Shown here: piece after piece, positions 5,470 through 5,623 of the stretch
How the letters are laid out: each line of letters opens with the position of its first letter
Numbering within the stretch: the stretch's first letter is position 1
Assembly (NCBI GenBank): GCA_031287295.1
Contig: JAITTH010000124.1
Span: forward strand, 1-5,623
Reading direction: 5' to 3'
Length of the DNA: 5,623 bases
DNA from: Eubacteriales Family XIII. Incertae Sedis bacterium
GTDB lineage: Bacteria; Bacillota; Clostridia; Peptostreptococcales; Anaerovoracaceae
Program-made: the position numbers and the translations under genes
Notes under the pieces: model-generated
Told to the model about the DNA's origin: nothing
The model's input: the letters and a program-made list of their open reading frames with translations, nothing else
Database searches by the model: none

Positions 5470-5482
5470 GTTGCACATAGAT

Positions 5483-5541
5483 CGATAAAAGCGAGCCCTG
5501 TTCACAAAATGAATCCGGTTCGGTTTTTATATTCTTTATCG
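5483..5541 (+). other. weak inverted repeat before the last gene
   Basis: CGATAAA (5483-5489) and TTTATCG (5535-5541) are perfect complements 45 bases apart; inside them GAAT (5511-5514) and ATTC (5531-5534) could also pair. It lies between the terminator and the ribosome binding site of the next gene. It may be an upstream fold or a binding site, but the arms are short and AT-rich, so chance is possible. I see no good promoter between 5470 and 5573. Confidence 0.2.
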
Positions 5542-5582
5542 CTTTAGGTACGCGCAAGAACGATGCATGTAATAAGGAGGTG

Positions 5583-5623
5583 GTGGCACTAAGAAAAAAT
5601 CGCATGGTTCGAGTTGTATGTAT
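5583..5623 (+). CDS. 5' end of an unrecognised protein gene (start uncertain)
   Basis: A near-perfect Shine-Dalgarno sequence, AAGGAGGTGG (5574-5583), precedes a frame that stays open to the window edge. Reading from GTG 5583 the product begins with Met-ALRKNRMVRVVC. GTG 5583 is only 2 bases past GGAGG, unusually close; an in-frame ATG at 5604 is 23 bases past it, unusually far. The start is therefore unresolved, and the short basic tail of sequence gives no family. If real, the gene may depend on read-through of the terminator at 5436-5469 or on a promoter I cannot see. Confidence 0.4.
   Translation, partial: MALRKNRMVRVVC

Overview
The window looks like a stretch of chromosome from a low-to-mid GC Gram-positive bacterium (Bacillota), probably an anaerobe of the Clostridia/Negativicutes/Tissierellia type. 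The evidence is strong AGGAGG-like ribosome binding sites, sigma-A-type promoters with near-consensus boxes, a clostridial-type dihydroxy-acid dehydratase and a Bacillota-type small metallopeptidase. The exact genus cannot be read from these bases. There is no sign of phage, transposon, CRISPR or plasmid functions.

Layout. Positions 1-96 hold the last 31 codons of an unrecognised + strand gene, which converges with the minus-strand operon and overlaps it by 4 bases. The minus-strand operon is mgtE (Mg2+ channel/transporter, 2710-1331), then nnrD (NAD(P)H-hydrate dehydratase, 1308-463), then a small HExxH metallopeptidase (461-93), with gaps of 22 and 1 bases. The mgtE promoter is clear (TTGCTA-N17-TATAAT, 3010-2982), and the predicted transcript carries a leader of about 265 nt. 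That leader holds a 29-codon ORF with an excellent Shine-Dalgarno site (2911-2822). The ORF is folded into nested stems, followed by sequences able to form alternative stems, one of which touches the mgtE ribosome binding site. This is the most interesting element of the window and does not resemble the M-box as I remember it.

Divergently on the + strand, a promoter with an extended -10 (3073-3101) sits so close to the ATG at 3111 that the hotdog-fold thioesterase gene is probably translated from a leaderless or nearly leaderless mRNA. It is followed after 8 bases by ilvD (3578-5236), dihydroxy-acid dehydratase of branched-chain amino-acid synthesis.

The last 387 bases hold a compact transcription unit: a TTGACA-N16-TATATT promoter (5276-5303), about 125 nt of foldable sequence, and a strong intrinsic terminator (5436-5469). 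It may be a small RNA or a leader RNA. After about 100 further bases, a ribosome binding site and the first codons of another + strand gene run off the end.
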